Part shown: in pieces, positions 50,546 through 59,969 of the stretch
Layout of the letters: the number at the start of each line of letters is the position of its first letter
Position numbering within the stretch: position 1 is the stretch's first letter
From: JBCBCP01 sp039817385
Lineage (GTDB): Bacteria > Pseudomonadota > Alphaproteobacteria > Rhodobacterales > Rhodobacteraceae
Assembly (NCBI GenBank): GCA_039817385.1
Contig: JBCBVY010000006.1
Span: forward strand, 248,001 to 312,000
Direction: 5' to 3'
DNA length: 64,000 nt
The notes under the pieces: generated by a model
What the model saw: only the letters and a program-made list of their open reading frames with translations
What the model was told of the DNA's origin: nothing
The model's database searches: none
Translations under genes and position numbers: made by a program

Positions 50546-51820
50546 CTAACGTAACCGTTCCAACATCCGCAGGGACGCGTATCCATCGGGCACCAAGCCG
50601 TTGGCCACCTGGTAGCGGCGTACGGCGCTGATGGTCAGGGGGCCGATCTTGCCGTCGATCTTTTCCGGGTCAAAGCCGGCAGCCCGAAGCCGCTTTTGAA
50701 GTTCGATCCGTTCATCCAGCGTGAGGGCGCGATCGCCCCGGGGCCAGGATGCTTTGAACGGCGCGCCGCCCGCGATCCGGTCGGCGAGGTGGCCAACGCC
50801 GATCACGTAAGCGTCGGCGGTATTGTACCGCTCCAGCACCTCGAAATTGTCAAAGATCATGAAAGCCGCACCATTTGCACCCGCGGGCAGAAGAATGGAC
50901 GCAGGCCCGTGATCCGGGATCACCCCGTTCACGCCGCGCACGCCAAGGCGGGCCCACGCGCTGGGCAGTTTCGTATTCTCGCGGCGGGCGGAGGCATAAT
51001 CGAACCGGTCCGGCAGGATCACTTCCACGCCCCAGGGCACCCCGGCCTGCCAGCCGAAATGCTTCAGGTAGGCCGCAGTTGACGCGAGCGCATCAACAGG
51101 ATTGTCCGACCAGATGTCCCGGCGCCCGTCCCCATCGTAGTCCACCGCATGGTCGAGGTAGGACGTCGGCATGAATTGCGTTTGGCCCATCGCCCCGGCC
51201 CATGAGCCGGTCATGTTGGCCGGAACCGTGTCGCCGCTTTGAAGGATCTGCAACGCGGCCAGCAGTTGGCCTTCGAAAAAGTCCGCACGGCGGGCATCAA
51301 AGGCAAGCGTGGCAAGGCTTTCGATCACGTTGTTGCTGCCGCGAAAGCCACCATACGCGCTTTCCAGACCCCAGATCGCTGTGACGATCTCCTTTTCCAC
51401 GCCGTAGCGCGCCTCAATCTGCTCCAGCACGGCCCGCTGGCTGTTCAGGGCGGACTTGCCGTTGCGGATGCGGGCGTCTGACACGGCGGTGTCGAGGTAA
51501 TCCCAGATCGTCTTGGTGAACTCGGACTGGTTTCGGTCGCGCCGCACCACGTCCGCGTCATAGGACACGCCCCGAAAGGCGGCATTCAGCGTCTGGCGGC
51601 TGATCCCCTGCGCAGCGGCGCGTGATCTGAAGCTATCGAGCCACCCTGCGAACTCGCTGGGCGAACGGTCGGCAACCTGTGTACCCGCCACTTCGGGCCG
51701 CAGGACCGGACGCAGGCTGCTTTCACTGATCCCGCCAGCGGAGGCGACAACCGTATCTTGCGCAGCAACGCTCAGAGGCAGACACAGCCCCATCGCCAAA
51801 ACCAAATGACACACCACCAT
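50546..51820 (-). CDS. Lytic murein transglycosylase, MltB family
   Basis: Cleaves peptidoglycan glycan strands with anhydro-muramyl formation; periplasmic. It has 424 residues: signal peptide (about 1-20, ending SVAAQ), SLT-2 catalytic domain with Glu153 in IWGLESAYGG and later GAMGQTQFMPTSYLDHAVDY, and a C-terminal peptidoglycan-binding domain (about 360-424, LQKRLRAAGFDPEKIDGKIG). The ATG at 51818-51820 has AGAGG upstream; an in-frame TTG at 51853 is less likely. It may act in wall turnover or assist rod passage, since FlgJ here lacks the hydrolase domain. Confidence 0.9.
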   Translation of the reverse strand: MVVCHLVLAMGLCLPLSVAAQDTVVASAGGISESSLRPVLRPEVAGTQVADRSPSEFAGWLDSFRSRAAAQGISRQTLNAAFRGVSYDADVVRRDRNQSEFTKTIWDYLDTAVSDARIRNGKSALNSQRAVLEQIEARYGVEKEIVTAIWGLESAYGGFRGSNNVIESLATLAFDARRADFFEGQLLAALQILQSGDTVPANMTGSWAGAMGQTQFMPTSYLDHAVDYDGDGRRDIWSDNPVDALASTAAYLKHFGWQAGVPWGVEVILPDRFDYASARRENTKLPSAWARLGVRGVNGVIPDHGPASILLPAGANGAAFMIFDNFEVLERYNTADAYVIGVGHLADRIAGGAPFKASWPRGDRALTLDERIELQKRLRAAGFDPEKIDGKIGPLTISAVRRYQVANGLVPDGYASLRMLERLR

Positions 51821-51877
51821 GACTGCCTCTACTGCGCGCTTCTTTGTTTCCAAAATAGCGACAATAACCGCCCCATC

Positions 51878-52603
51878 CTAGCGCCATTCGGAGTGCGAGC
51901 GCGGCTCCGCCGATGCCTCAAGCTCGCAACGGATTTGCGCCAAATGCGCGCGCAGCAGCGGCACACGGTGGGGCCGGAAACTTTGATCCGTCACATCCAG
52001 CGCATCCATGCGGTCCAGGCGGAAACTGCGGAAATCCTTGCGCAGCAGGCACCAAGCCAGCAGCATATTTGTCTGCTCCAGGAACACGATGCCAAGCGGT
52101 TTGACAGACCGCCGCGTCTGCACGCCGTGCCTATCCGTGTAGTCGAACGCGACGACACATTCGTCCCAGGCCGCCTGACGCAAGCGGGCAACATCAATCC
52201 GCGGCGGCTCCGGGCGGATGAAGCGCTGCGCATCGAGAACCGCATGTTGCAGCCGGTGCCGTTGCCGCGGTGGCACTCGCGCCTGGATCTTGGCCAGCGC
52301 GCTTTGGGCCGCACTGGCAAGCGACGGGTCCGCGATAACCGCGACGTCCCGCAAGCCCAGCACCAGGGCTTCAAGCTCGTCATCCTCGAAACCAAGCGGG
52401 GGCAGCGCGGCGTCTTCGATCAGGGTAAAGCCAAAGCCCGCCTCTCCGTCGATCACCGCGCCGATCCCCCGCAGGGCGTCAATGTCGCGATAGATCGTAC
52501 GCAGGGACACCTGCATTTCCGCCGACAGCTGTGCGGCGGTCACGGGTGCAGGCAGGCGGCGCAGGGTCTGCATCATTTGAAAAAGGCGGTGGGTGCGAGA
52601 CAT
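51878..52603 (-). CDS. YafY/WYL-family transcriptional regulator
   Basis: 241 residues: an N-terminal DeoR-like HTH (about 1-60, PVTAAQLSAEMQVSLRTIYR) and a C-terminal WYL ligand-sensing domain (about 130-215). The ATG at 52601-52603 is preferred over an upstream GTG. An inverted repeat lies 21-39 bp upstream and may be its own operator. Its target genes are unknown; no adjacent divergent gene is present. Confidence 0.85.
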   Translation of the reverse strand: MSRTHRLFQMMQTLRRLPAPVTAAQLSAEMQVSLRTIYRDIDALRGIGAVIDGEAGFGFTLIEDAALPPLGFEDDELEALVLGLRDVAVIADPSLASAAQSALAKIQARVPPRQRHRLQHAVLDAQRFIRPEPPRIDVARLRQAAWDECVVAFDYTDRHGVQTRRSVKPLGIVFLEQTNMLLAWCLLRKDFRSFRLDRMDALDVTDQSFRPHRVPLLRAHLAQIRCELEASAEPRSHSEWR

Positions 52604-52623
52604 GCGCCGAGCATAGCATGACA

Positions 52624-52642
52624 CCTGCCAATTTTTGACAGG
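52624..52642. promoter_or_regulatory. Inverted repeat upstream of the YafY-type regulator
   Basis: CCTGCCA-ATTTT-TGACAGG, 6 of 7 bases paired, between the regulator start and the rnr 3' end. The position and the A/T spacer are typical of an autoregulatory operator. Confidence 0.5.
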
Positions 52643-52648
52643 AAACCG

Positions 52649-54898
52649 TCAGCGGCGCTTTCGGCTGACCTTTCGCCTGGTCTTGTCGGCTTTGTGTTTG
52701 CCGGCCCGTTCCTTGCGCCGCGGCGCCCGTCCCGGCGTCGCGCGCCCACTGCGCGGCAGGTGTGCGCCTTCGATGGATACAAGTTCCAGCGCGATGCCCC
52801 CGGTGACAGGCGCCGCTTCGGTCAGTTTGGCAGTGACACGCTGACCAACAGACAAGATCAGTCCTGTATCAGACCCCATCAGTGTTCCGGCGTCTCTGTC
52901 GAAATGGAAATACTCGTTCCCGATGGACCGGATCGGGACAAGCCCGTCCGCCCCGCTGTCATCGAGTTTCACGAAAAGGCCAAATTTCGCGACCCCGCTG
53001 ATGCGCCCGCGAAAGGCGTCGCCAACCCGTTCGCTCAGGTAAGCGGCCAGATAGCGGTCGGTCGTGTCCCGCTCCGCCACCATAGAGCGGCGCTCGGTGT
53101 CCGAGATATGCTGCGCCGTGCGCTCAAGCTGGTCGATCTCTTCCGGGCTCAGCCCGTCCTTGCCCCATCCATGCGCGGTGATCAGGGCGCGGTGCACGAT
53201 CAGGTCCGAATAGCGGCGGATGGGCGAGGTGAAATGGGCATAGTTCTGTAGCGCAAGGCCAAAATGGCCAAAATTCTGCGGGCTGTAATAGGCTTGCGTC
53301 ATGCTGCGCAGGGTCGACAGGTTGATCAGCTCTGAATCATCGCCTCCCTCTGCTTGCCGCAGGAGGCGGTTCAGATGCGCCGTCGTCAGTACCTGGCCTT
53401 TAGCCAGAGTATACCCTGCCGCGTTTGCCGTTTCGCGGAGCGCGTCCAGCTTTTCCGGTGCGGGCTCTTCGTGCACCCGGAACAGCAGCGGGGAACGACG
53501 CTTGATCAGCTCTTCGGCAGCGGCGACATTGGCCAGAACCATGAACTCTTCGATCAGCTTGTGCGCGTCGAGCCGGTCCTTGAAGGCGACGCTTTCCACC
53601 TCGCCTTTGTCCGACAGCACGATCTGCCGCTCCGGCAGATCAAGGTCCAGCGGTTGGCGCTGGTCCCGGCCCCGCTTCAGCGCCGCATAGGCGCCGTAAA
53701 GCGGCTCCAGAACAGGCTCTAACAGGGGGGCAGTGCGGTCGTTGGGAGTGCCATCAATTGCCGCCTGCACCTCTTCGTAGTTCAACGAGGCGGGCGAGCG
53801 CATCAACCCGCGGACAAAGCGGTGAGACAGCTTTTCGCCATCCTCCGAAATCTTCATCTCTACCGCAAGGCAGGCGCGCGGAACACCTTCGTGCAGGCTG
53901 CACAGATCGCCAGACAGGCGGTCGGGCAGCATGGGCACAACCCGGTCGGGGAAATAGGTGGAGTTGCCGCGCTTGCGCGCCTCCCGATCCAGCGCGGAGC
54001 CCGGCTTCACATAGGCGGCCACATCCGCAATCGCGACCCAGACGAGGTAGCCGCCCGGGTTGTCCGGATCCGCTTGCGCGTAACACGCATCGTCATGGTC
54101 CCGGGCATCGGACGGGTCGATGGTGATCAGCGGCATATCCCGCAGGTCTGTTCGGCCCTTCAGACCAATCGGCTTCTGCGCGTCGGCCTCGGCGATCACG
54201 TCATCGGGGAAGTCATCCGGGATGCCGTGCTGATGAATGGCGATGAGCGATACCGCTTTGGGCGCTGATGGATCGCCAAGCCGGTCGGTGATGCGCGCCC
54301 GCGGCATGCCCATCCGCGCCTTTGGCCCGCTTTGCTCTGCCTCGACCAGCTCGCCATCTTTGGCACCGTGAGTTGCGCCGGCAGGCACAAGCCACTCGGT
54401 GTCGTTCTTCTTGTCGATGGGCACAATACGCCCGCCCTCGGCCCCTTTGCGGAACACACCCAGGATGCGGCGCGGGTTAGAGCCGATGCGGCGGATCAGG
54501 CGGCCTTCGTAGTGGTGATCCTCACCCTGCACGAGGGTCAGCCGTGCAAGGATGCGGTCCCCTTCGCCCAGCGCCGGGTCAGACGCACGCAAGACCAGCA
54601 GGATGCGCGGCTCCACCCCGTCGCCGTGCCATTCCATCGGGCGGGCAAACAGATCGCCGCCGCTATCCGCCGCGGCCACCTGCAGGACAGAAACCGGTGG
54701 CAATCGATCAGGGTCCTGATAGCTGCGCTTGCGCTTCTCAACGTGCCCTTCCTCTTCCAGCTCGCGCAAGAGCCGCTTGAGGTCGATGCGCGCGGCGCCC
54801 TTGATCCCGAAGGCTTTGGCGATGTCACGCTTCGCTGTGAGTGTGGGGTTCGCGGAAATCCAATCGAGGATTTGCGCTTTGGTTGGCAACTGGTTCAT
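52649..54898 (-). CDS. rnr: Ribonuclease R
   Basis: Processive 3'-5' exoribonuclease for structured RNA. It has 749 residues: N-terminal winged-helix and cold-shock domains (about 1-240), RNB catalytic domain with acidic metal ligands in IDPSDARDHDDACY (about 260-273), an S1 domain near 640-715, and a Lys/Arg-rich tail. The ATG at 54896-54898 gives MNQLPTKAQILDWI, the usual start. It stands as a long single gene between the regulator and the DUF2064 gene. Confidence 0.96.
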   Translation of the reverse strand: MNQLPTKAQILDWISANPTLTAKRDIAKAFGIKGAARIDLKRLLRELEEEGHVEKRKRSYQDPDRLPPVSVLQVAAADSGGDLFARPMEWHGDGVEPRILLVLRASDPALGEGDRILARLTLVQGEDHHYEGRLIRRIGSNPRRILGVFRKGAEGGRIVPIDKKNDTEWLVPAGATHGAKDGELVEAEQSGPKARMGMPRARITDRLGDPSAPKAVSLIAIHQHGIPDDFPDDVIAEADAQKPIGLKGRTDLRDMPLITIDPSDARDHDDACYAQADPDNPGGYLVWVAIADVAAYVKPGSALDREARKRGNSTYFPDRVVPMLPDRLSGDLCSLHEGVPRACLAVEMKISEDGEKLSHRFVRGLMRSPASLNYEEVQAAIDGTPNDRTAPLLEPVLEPLYGAYAALKRGRDQRQPLDLDLPERQIVLSDKGEVESVAFKDRLDAHKLIEEFMVLANVAAAEELIKRRSPLLFRVHEEPAPEKLDALRETANAAGYTLAKGQVLTTAHLNRLLRQAEGGDDSELINLSTLRSMTQAYYSPQNFGHFGLALQNYAHFTSPIRRYSDLIVHRALITAHGWGKDGLSPEEIDQLERTAQHISDTERRSMVAERDTTDRYLAAYLSERVGDAFRGRISGVAKFGLFVKLDDSGADGLVPIRSIGNEYFHFDRDAGTLMGSDTGLILSVGQRVTAKLTEAAPVTGGIALELVSIEGAHLPRSGRATPGRAPRRKERAGKHKADKTRRKVSRKRR

Positions 54899-54930
54899 GG
54901 GGTGGGAATAGCACGCGGCGCGGCAGAGCG

Positions 54931-55497
54931 TTACTGCAAATCAGCCGCCGTATCGACATCGCGCAAGGTGGCGGCAAAGCCAACGGAACGCCCCCTGAGG
55001 GAGGCAACGGAATCCACCAAGGCATGTTCGGTCGACCAACGCACGCCGTCGAACAGACCTGCGGGCAATGGTGCCGCGTGTTTCAGGCCCACGAGCCAAT
55101 AGCCGCCGTCAGGTGCAGGGCCAAAGACAGCATCATGTGATCCGAGCAGGTGGAACGCCCGAGCGATCGCGGCGCGGTTGATGCCGGGAATGTCCGCGCC
55201 AATCACACAGACCGGGGCGCGATGACCGGACATCGCGCGCGCCATGCGGGTGCCAAGGTCCCCCCTGCCTTGAGGAAGGCGCGGCAAATTGCAGGGAAAG
55301 GCGCGAGAGGTCACCGCCGGGTCTGGCGCGACAGACAGCACCGTTTCCCAGCGGGAGTCATTTAAGCGCCTCAACAGGCTTCGGACTTGGTGGCGAAACC
55401 ACCACGTCGCCTCGATCCGCCCGATATCGGCGGCAAGGCGGGTCTTTACACGGCCCGGGCGCGGTTCCTTGACCATCACAATCAGGCGGGGCTTCAA
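54931..55497 (-). CDS. DUF2064 / TIGR04282-type glycosyltransferase-like protein
   Basis: 188 residues with a GT-A nucleotidyl-sugar-like fold: KPRLIVMVKEPRPGRVKTRL, then CVIGADIPGINRAAIARAF and DAVFGPAPDGGYWLVGLK are family motifs. Members are annotated as glycosyltransferases (for example in arsenosugar synthesis), but the function here is unproven. The start is a TTG at 55495-55497 overlapping the GNAT stop; the next in-frame ATG is 7 codons in. It follows the GNAT gene on the same strand. Confidence 0.85.
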   Translation of the reverse strand: MKPRLIVMVKEPRPGRVKTRLAADIGRIEATWWFRHQVRSLLRRLNDSRWETVLSVAPDPAVTSRAFPCNLPRLPQGRGDLGTRMARAMSGHRAPVCVIGADIPGINRAAIARAFHLLGSHDAVFGPAPDGGYWLVGLKHAAPLPAGLFDGVRWSTEHALVDSVASLRGRSVGFAATLRDVDTAADLQ

Positions 55498-55910
55498 AGG
55501 GGGCGCTCCATGTCCTGATGGGGGATGCCCGCGTCGTCATAGACCGCGCCAAAGGCGGTAAAGCCCAGTTTCTCGTAAAAGCCGAGGGCATGGGTCTGCG
55601 CACCCAGAACGGCCCGCGATGCACCGTAAGCCTTGGCCACCTCAATGCAATGCCGGATGATGTCAGCGCCCAAACCCGTACCGCGATGAGATGGCAGCAC
55701 ACAGACACGACCAATCTTCGCAACATTGCTTTTCAACAAGATGCGCGCGCACCCAACGGGTTCCTCATCAGCTGCGAGCACATGCAGCGCGGTGGCGTCG
55801 AGGCCGTCCAACTCTTCATGCTCCGGCACATTCTGCTCTTCGATGAAAACAATCCGGCGCAGCCTGAGGCAGGCGTTGATGTCGTCCGTCTGGGCGATGG
55901 TCACCGGCAT
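55494..55910 (-). CDS. GNAT-family acetyltransferase
   Basis: 138 residues. It is ElaA-like in form: LRRIVFIEEQNVPEHEELDG, then IGRVCVLPSHRGTGLGADII with the acetyl-CoA P-loop (R-G-T-G-L-G), and LGAQTHALGFYEKLGF. The substrate is unknown. The ATG at 55908-55910 is chosen; the frame upstream runs into dapE in another frame. Tail end of the dapE-GNAT-DUF2064 unit. Confidence 0.88.
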   Translation of the reverse strand: MPVTIAQTDDINACLRLRRIVFIEEQNVPEHEELDGLDATALHVLAADEEPVGCARILLKSNVAKIGRVCVLPSHRGTGLGADIIRHCIEVAKAYGASRAVLGAQTHALGFYEKLGFTAFGAVYDDAGIPHQDMERPL

Positions 55911-55914
55911 GTCG

Positions 55915-57057
55915 TCAGGCGAAGTAGTCCGCAAGGATGCGGCGGTAGATCGTGGTGAGTTGCTGAATGTGTTCGACCCGGACATGCTCATCCACCTGGT
56001 GCATGGACTGGCCAACCAGACCAAATTCGACAACCGGGCAGTGATCCTTGATGAACCGCGCATCCGAGGTGCCGCCCGAAGTGGACAGCACGGGCGCAAC
56101 CCCTGTTTCCGCCTCAACCGCGCGGGCGACAAGGTCCGACAGATCGCCGGGCGGGGTCAGGAACGCCTCTCCCGACACTTTGACCGTCAGGTCGATCTTT
56201 ACGCCATAAGCCTCGCGCGTCGCCGCCGCATGCTCTTCGAGCCACGTGGTCAGGCTCGCGCCGCTGTGCAGATCGTTGAACCGGATGTTGACCGCCGCGG
56301 AACAGCTGGCCGGGATCACGTTGGTTGCCTTGTTGCCGGTGTCCACGGTAACGACGGCCAGGGTGGACGGATCAAAATGGTCGGTGCCCGCGTCCAGCGT
56401 GTGGGAAGCAAACATGTCCATCAAGCGAAGCATCGCGGGCAACGGGTTGTTGGCGCGGTGGGGATAGGCGCTGTGCCCCTGTTTGCCCGTCACCTCGATC
56501 CACGCGGTCATAGACCCGCGGCGCCCGATCTTCATCATCTCGCCCATCTTGTTTGGGCACGTCGGCTCTCCGACCAGGCAGACGGTCATCGCCTCACCTG
56601 TGTTATCCATGTGCTCGAGCAGGGCGGTTGTACCGTCCAGCGCATCCCCCTCCTCATCGCCAGTGATCGCGATCAGGATCGCCCCATCGGGCGGGGCGGT
56701 TTTCACCAGATCAATAGCCGCCGCGACAAAGGCGGCCACGCCGGATTTCATATCTGTGGTGCCGCGCCCGAACATCGTGCCATCCACCACATCCGCGCCA
56801 AAAGGTGGGTGGGTCCAATCCGTCTCCGCCCCGATCGGCACAACATCCGTATGGCCGTTAAAGCCAAAGGTCTTTGGATGCGCTGTGTCACCCCAGCGCG
56901 CGAGCAGGTTACGAATGCCCCCGCGGTCGGCCCATGACAGCTCGAAACCAGCTGCCGCCAGCGGCGCCGCGATCACATCAAGCGCCCCTTCGTCCGCAGG
57001 CGTCACAGAGGCGCAACGCACCAGATCAGCAGTCAGGGTCACGGGGTCCGGGGTCAT
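55915..57057 (-). CDS. dapE: Succinyl-diaminopimelate desuccinylase
   Basis: Zinc enzyme of the succinylase lysine/DAP pathway. It has 380 residues with His69 and Asp71 (FNGHTDVVP), Asp102 (RGTTDMKSG), and Glu135/Glu136 (ITGDEEGDA). AGGAGC precedes the ATG at 57055-57057; the 110-codon upstream extension is rejected. dapD lies 4.3 kb away on the same strand, separated by Hint and receptor-like genes. Confidence 0.96.
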   Translation of the reverse strand: MTPDPVTLTADLVRCASVTPADEGALDVIAAPLAAAGFELSWADRGGIRNLLARWGDTAHPKTFGFNGHTDVVPIGAETDWTHPPFGADVVDGTMFGRGTTDMKSGVAAFVAAAIDLVKTAPPDGAILIAITGDEEGDALDGTTALLEHMDNTGEAMTVCLVGEPTCPNKMGEMMKIGRRGSMTAWIEVTGKQGHSAYPHRANNPLPAMLRLMDMFASHTLDAGTDHFDPSTLAVVTVDTGNKATNVIPASCSAAVNIRFNDLHSGASLTTWLEEHAAATREAYGVKIDLTVKVSGEAFLTPPGDLSDLVARAVEAETGVAPVLSTSGGTSDARFIKDHCPVVEFGLVGQSMHQVDEHVRVEHIQQLTTIYRRILADYFA

Positions 57058-57281
57058 CAGATTTGCTCCTGTGGCGAAAAGGACGCGAGGCGCGGCGCGC
57101 TCAACATAAAGCGTTAACAGAGCGTTACGTGCCGTGCTAGGCTCGCAACAATAATATGACCTGAGGCAGGTCCGACGCAGCATCGCCGCCAACGTGCGGC
57201 ACTTATGACAAAAGCTCCCGATCCGGCGCAAACCGGGCGGCTGCGCGCGTGTCTGCCTTACGAAAATAGGTTGAGGCAGAC

Positions 57282-58871
57282 ATGGTAGCAGCATCGGAAC
57301 TTCCGGTTCAGACAGTGCGCGAAGGCGTTGACGCGGAGGATATGGCCAACGCCATTTTTGGCGATGGCGTACAGATCGTCGGGGCAACCTACACAGGCGA
57401 CATCGACAGCGCCGGGATATATTGGACCGGCGACGCGGTCGCGGACAGCGCGACGCCGAGCGATACCGGGGTCATCCTGTCGACGGGCAACGCGGAGGAT
57501 TACACCAATTCTTCGGGCTCAAACGCGAACCAGTCCGGCAGCACCTCCACCAACACCAGCGGTCAGAACAATAACAGCCAATTCAACGCGGCGGCAGGTT
57601 CGCAGACCTATGACGCGGCCTACCTTGATGTCGATTTTATCGCCACGGGCGACACGATGACGATGCAGTTCGTCTTTTCGTCCGAAGAATACCCGGAATT
57701 CCAAAACTCAATCTACCAGGACTTTGTGGGTGTTTGGATCAACGGTCAGCAGGTTGATATCTCGGTCGGGAATGGCGACAGCGACCCGGGCAACATCAAC
57801 AACACGAACAACGAAAACCTTTACGTTGATAACACCGCGAGCATCGCAAATACCGAGATGGACGGGCTCACCGTCACACTGACGCTGACCTTCCCGGTGT
57901 TGAATGACGGGTCGGTCAACTCTATCCGCATCGGGATCGCGGACGTGTCCGACTCCAGCTACGATTCCAATCTGTTGATTGCAGGCGACTCGGTCCAGAC
58001 CAGCCTGATCGCGCGGGATGACCTGACGCACCTGACGGACCCGAACGGGTCGAAGACGGTCAACGTCATCTCCAATGACACGGGGCCAAACGGTGCTGTG
58101 CTCGAGGTCACGCATATCAACGGCGTGCGGGTTTATGCCAATGATGTGGTGAACCTGAATTCCGGCCAGACGGTCCGGCTGAACCCCGATGGCACGATCG
58201 AAGTGATCGGCGACGGCGATAGCGAAGACTTCAACTTCACCTACACCATGACGGACGGCGTCAATTCGGATGTCGGCATCGTCAACGTGTCCTCGATCCC
58301 CTGTTTTGTCGCTGGCACGCTCATCGACACGCCGGACGGCCCCCGCCCGGTTGAGGCGATCGCATCGGGTGATCTGGTCCTGACGCGCGATGACGGACCG
58401 CAACCGGTGCGCTGGGCCGGTGCGCGCACGGTTGAAGCAGAAGGTGCCTTTGCCCCGGTGGCCATTGCCGCTGGTGCCCTGGGCGCGCATGCGGCGCTGA
58501 TGTTGTCGCCCGAGCACCGTGTGCTGGTAGCAGGCAGCACTGCGGAGCTGCTTTTTGGTGAGCGTGAAGTGCTGGTCGCGGCCAAGCATCTGGTTGATGG
58601 GCGCGCCGTGACACAGCAGGCGGGCGGCGAGGTGACCTATGTCCACTTGATGTTTGACCGGCATCAGGTTGTCACGACCGAAGGGCTGGCCAGCGAAAGC
58701 TTCCTGCCCGGTCCGCAAACGCGCGACAGCTTCGAGGCGGACGTCCTGAACGAGATTTGCGCGATCTTCCCCGAGCTTGACCCAGACACCGGCGAAGGGT
58801 ACGGCCCTGCGGCCAGGCGGCTTCTGCGCGGCTATGAAGCCGGGTTGCTGGCCAAGGCGCGCGCGGCCTGA
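57282..58871 (+). CDS. Secreted choice-of-anchor / Hint-domain protein
   Basis: 529 residues, Asp/Asn/Gly/Ser-rich. The first 230 or so residues resemble the choice-of-anchor L domain (VILSTGNAEDYTNSSGSNAN, then FVFSSEEYPEFQNSIY). A bacterial Ig/cadherin-like stretch (about 240-335) follows, then a Hint autoprocessing domain starting at Cys341 (CFVAGTLIDTPDGPRPVEAI) with PEHRVLV as the His block. There is no classical signal peptide, so it is probably exported by a type I system or similar. GAGG precedes the ATG. In the family the Hint part can cleave or ligate; the ligand here is unknown. Confidence 0.85.
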   Translation: MVAASELPVQTVREGVDAEDMANAIFGDGVQIVGATYTGDIDSAGIYWTGDAVADSATPSDTGVILSTGNAEDYTNSSGSNANQSGSTSTNTSGQNNNSQFNAAAGSQTYDAAYLDVDFIATGDTMTMQFVFSSEEYPEFQNSIYQDFVGVWINGQQVDISVGNGDSDPGNINNTNNENLYVDNTASIANTEMDGLTVTLTLTFPVLNDGSVNSIRIGIADVSDSSYDSNLLIAGDSVQTSLIARDDLTHLTDPNGSKTVNVISNDTGPNGAVLEVTHINGVRVYANDVVNLNSGQTVRLNPDGTIEVIGDGDSEDFNFTYTMTDGVNSDVGIVNVSSIPCFVAGTLIDTPDGPRPVEAIASGDLVLTRDDGPQPVRWAGARTVEAEGAFAPVAIAAGALGAHAALMLSPEHRVLVAGSTAELLFGEREVLVAAKHLVDGRAVTQQAGGEVTYVHLMFDRHQVVTTEGLASESFLPGPQTRDSFEADVLNEICAIFPELDPDTGEGYGPAARRLLRGYEAGLLAKARAA

Positions 58872-58874
58872 GCC

Positions 58875-59969
58875 GTGGCGTGGATCGGCCTTACTGACCG
58901 GAAGGAAGGCAGGTTTGCGCCGTTTGGGCTGGGCGCGGCGCGGTCGGTCACGCCGATCTTGGACGACGGCCCAGGCGCGCTTTTGACGCGCGGCACGCTT
59001 GTTGTCGAAGCACAGCTGTTGCCGGATGGCAGGCCGCAGGACCTCTTTGGCTTTGAAGCCAGCCACCCGTGGCCGCGCCGCCTTGTGATCCAGGTTCTTC
59101 CAAATGGGTCAATTTCACTGGTACACCAACAGGCCGACCGGGTGTGTCACGCGGTGCTGCGCTGGCCTGCAACCGAACGCGCCGAAACGATCCGGATCAG
59201 CTATGCCTGGGACGCACCAAAGGGGATGGGCCAGTTGGCGCTGGAACAGCCCGAAACCGGCGGCGTGGAGACGGTAAATATCTCCGCGCCGATGCCGCTG
59301 ATGATTCAAGACGTGCACGCGATGATGCTGGGCCATTCCGGGCGCATCACAGCGCGGGACGTAGCGTTCGCCGCCGTTTCCACGCAGGTCGAACCGGTTG
59401 GCCCGCAACCGTCCCTGACCGCGGACGTGCCCGTGGCGACGCCCTACGGCTACCGCGCTGCGGGCACCTTGCAGCGCGGCGATACCGTGCTGACCGAACA
59501 GGCGGGCGTTGTGCCTGTCCTGCACCGTGTGGACCGGACCGTGCCCGCGCGCGGCGCGTTCCAGCCGCTGCGCCTTTTTGCGCCCTATTTCGGGCTGGTG
59601 CAGGACATCGTGGTCGCGCCGTCGCAACGGCTGGTGATCCGTGGCAGCGAGGTTGAGTACCTGTTTGGCCGAGAGGCCGTTCTGGTTCCCGCCCGGCACC
59701 TCCTGAACGGGCATGTCGGGCGAGTGGAGCCTTCGGGGTCCCTCGTGCGCTACACCCAGCTGGTCCTGCCGGGGCATGAAACGGTGATGACAGCCGGCAC
59801 ATGGTCGGAAAGCCTTTACCTGGGCCGCATACGCCGCCACGCGCCGCGCGTGGCACAGTCCGTGCTGGCGGGCTGCGCGCGCAGCCTGCTTCCTGAACAT
59901 GCCAAGCCTGCATTTCCCGTATTGCGCCGGTTCGAAGCCGTCACCTTGGCCGATCAGCGCGCCGCCTGA
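58875..59969 (+). CDS. Hint-domain-like protein with degenerate active site
   Basis: 364 residues. The first half (about 1-170) is beta-rich, LamG/concanavalin-like (LFGFEASHPWPRRLVIQVLP). The second half aligns with the Hint domain of the preceding protein (VATPYGYRAAGTLQRGDTVL; VEYLFGREAVLVPARHLLNG). However, the catalytic Cys block is replaced by SLTADVP, and the His of PEHRVLV is replaced by PSQRLVI. The start is a GTG at 58875, three bases after the first Hint gene. Probably a paralogue without autocleavage. Confidence 0.75.
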   Translation: MAWIGLTDRKEGRFAPFGLGAARSVTPILDDGPGALLTRGTLVVEAQLLPDGRPQDLFGFEASHPWPRRLVIQVLPNGSISLVHQQADRVCHAVLRWPATERAETIRISYAWDAPKGMGQLALEQPETGGVETVNISAPMPLMIQDVHAMMLGHSGRITARDVAFAAVSTQVEPVGPQPSLTADVPVATPYGYRAAGTLQRGDTVLTEQAGVVPVLHRVDRTVPARGAFQPLRLFAPYFGLVQDIVVAPSQRLVIRGSEVEYLFGREAVLVPARHLLNGHVGRVEPSGSLVRYTQLVLPGHETVMTAGTWSESLYLGRIRRHAPRVAQSVLAGCARSLLPEHAKPAFPVLRRFEAVTLADQRAA

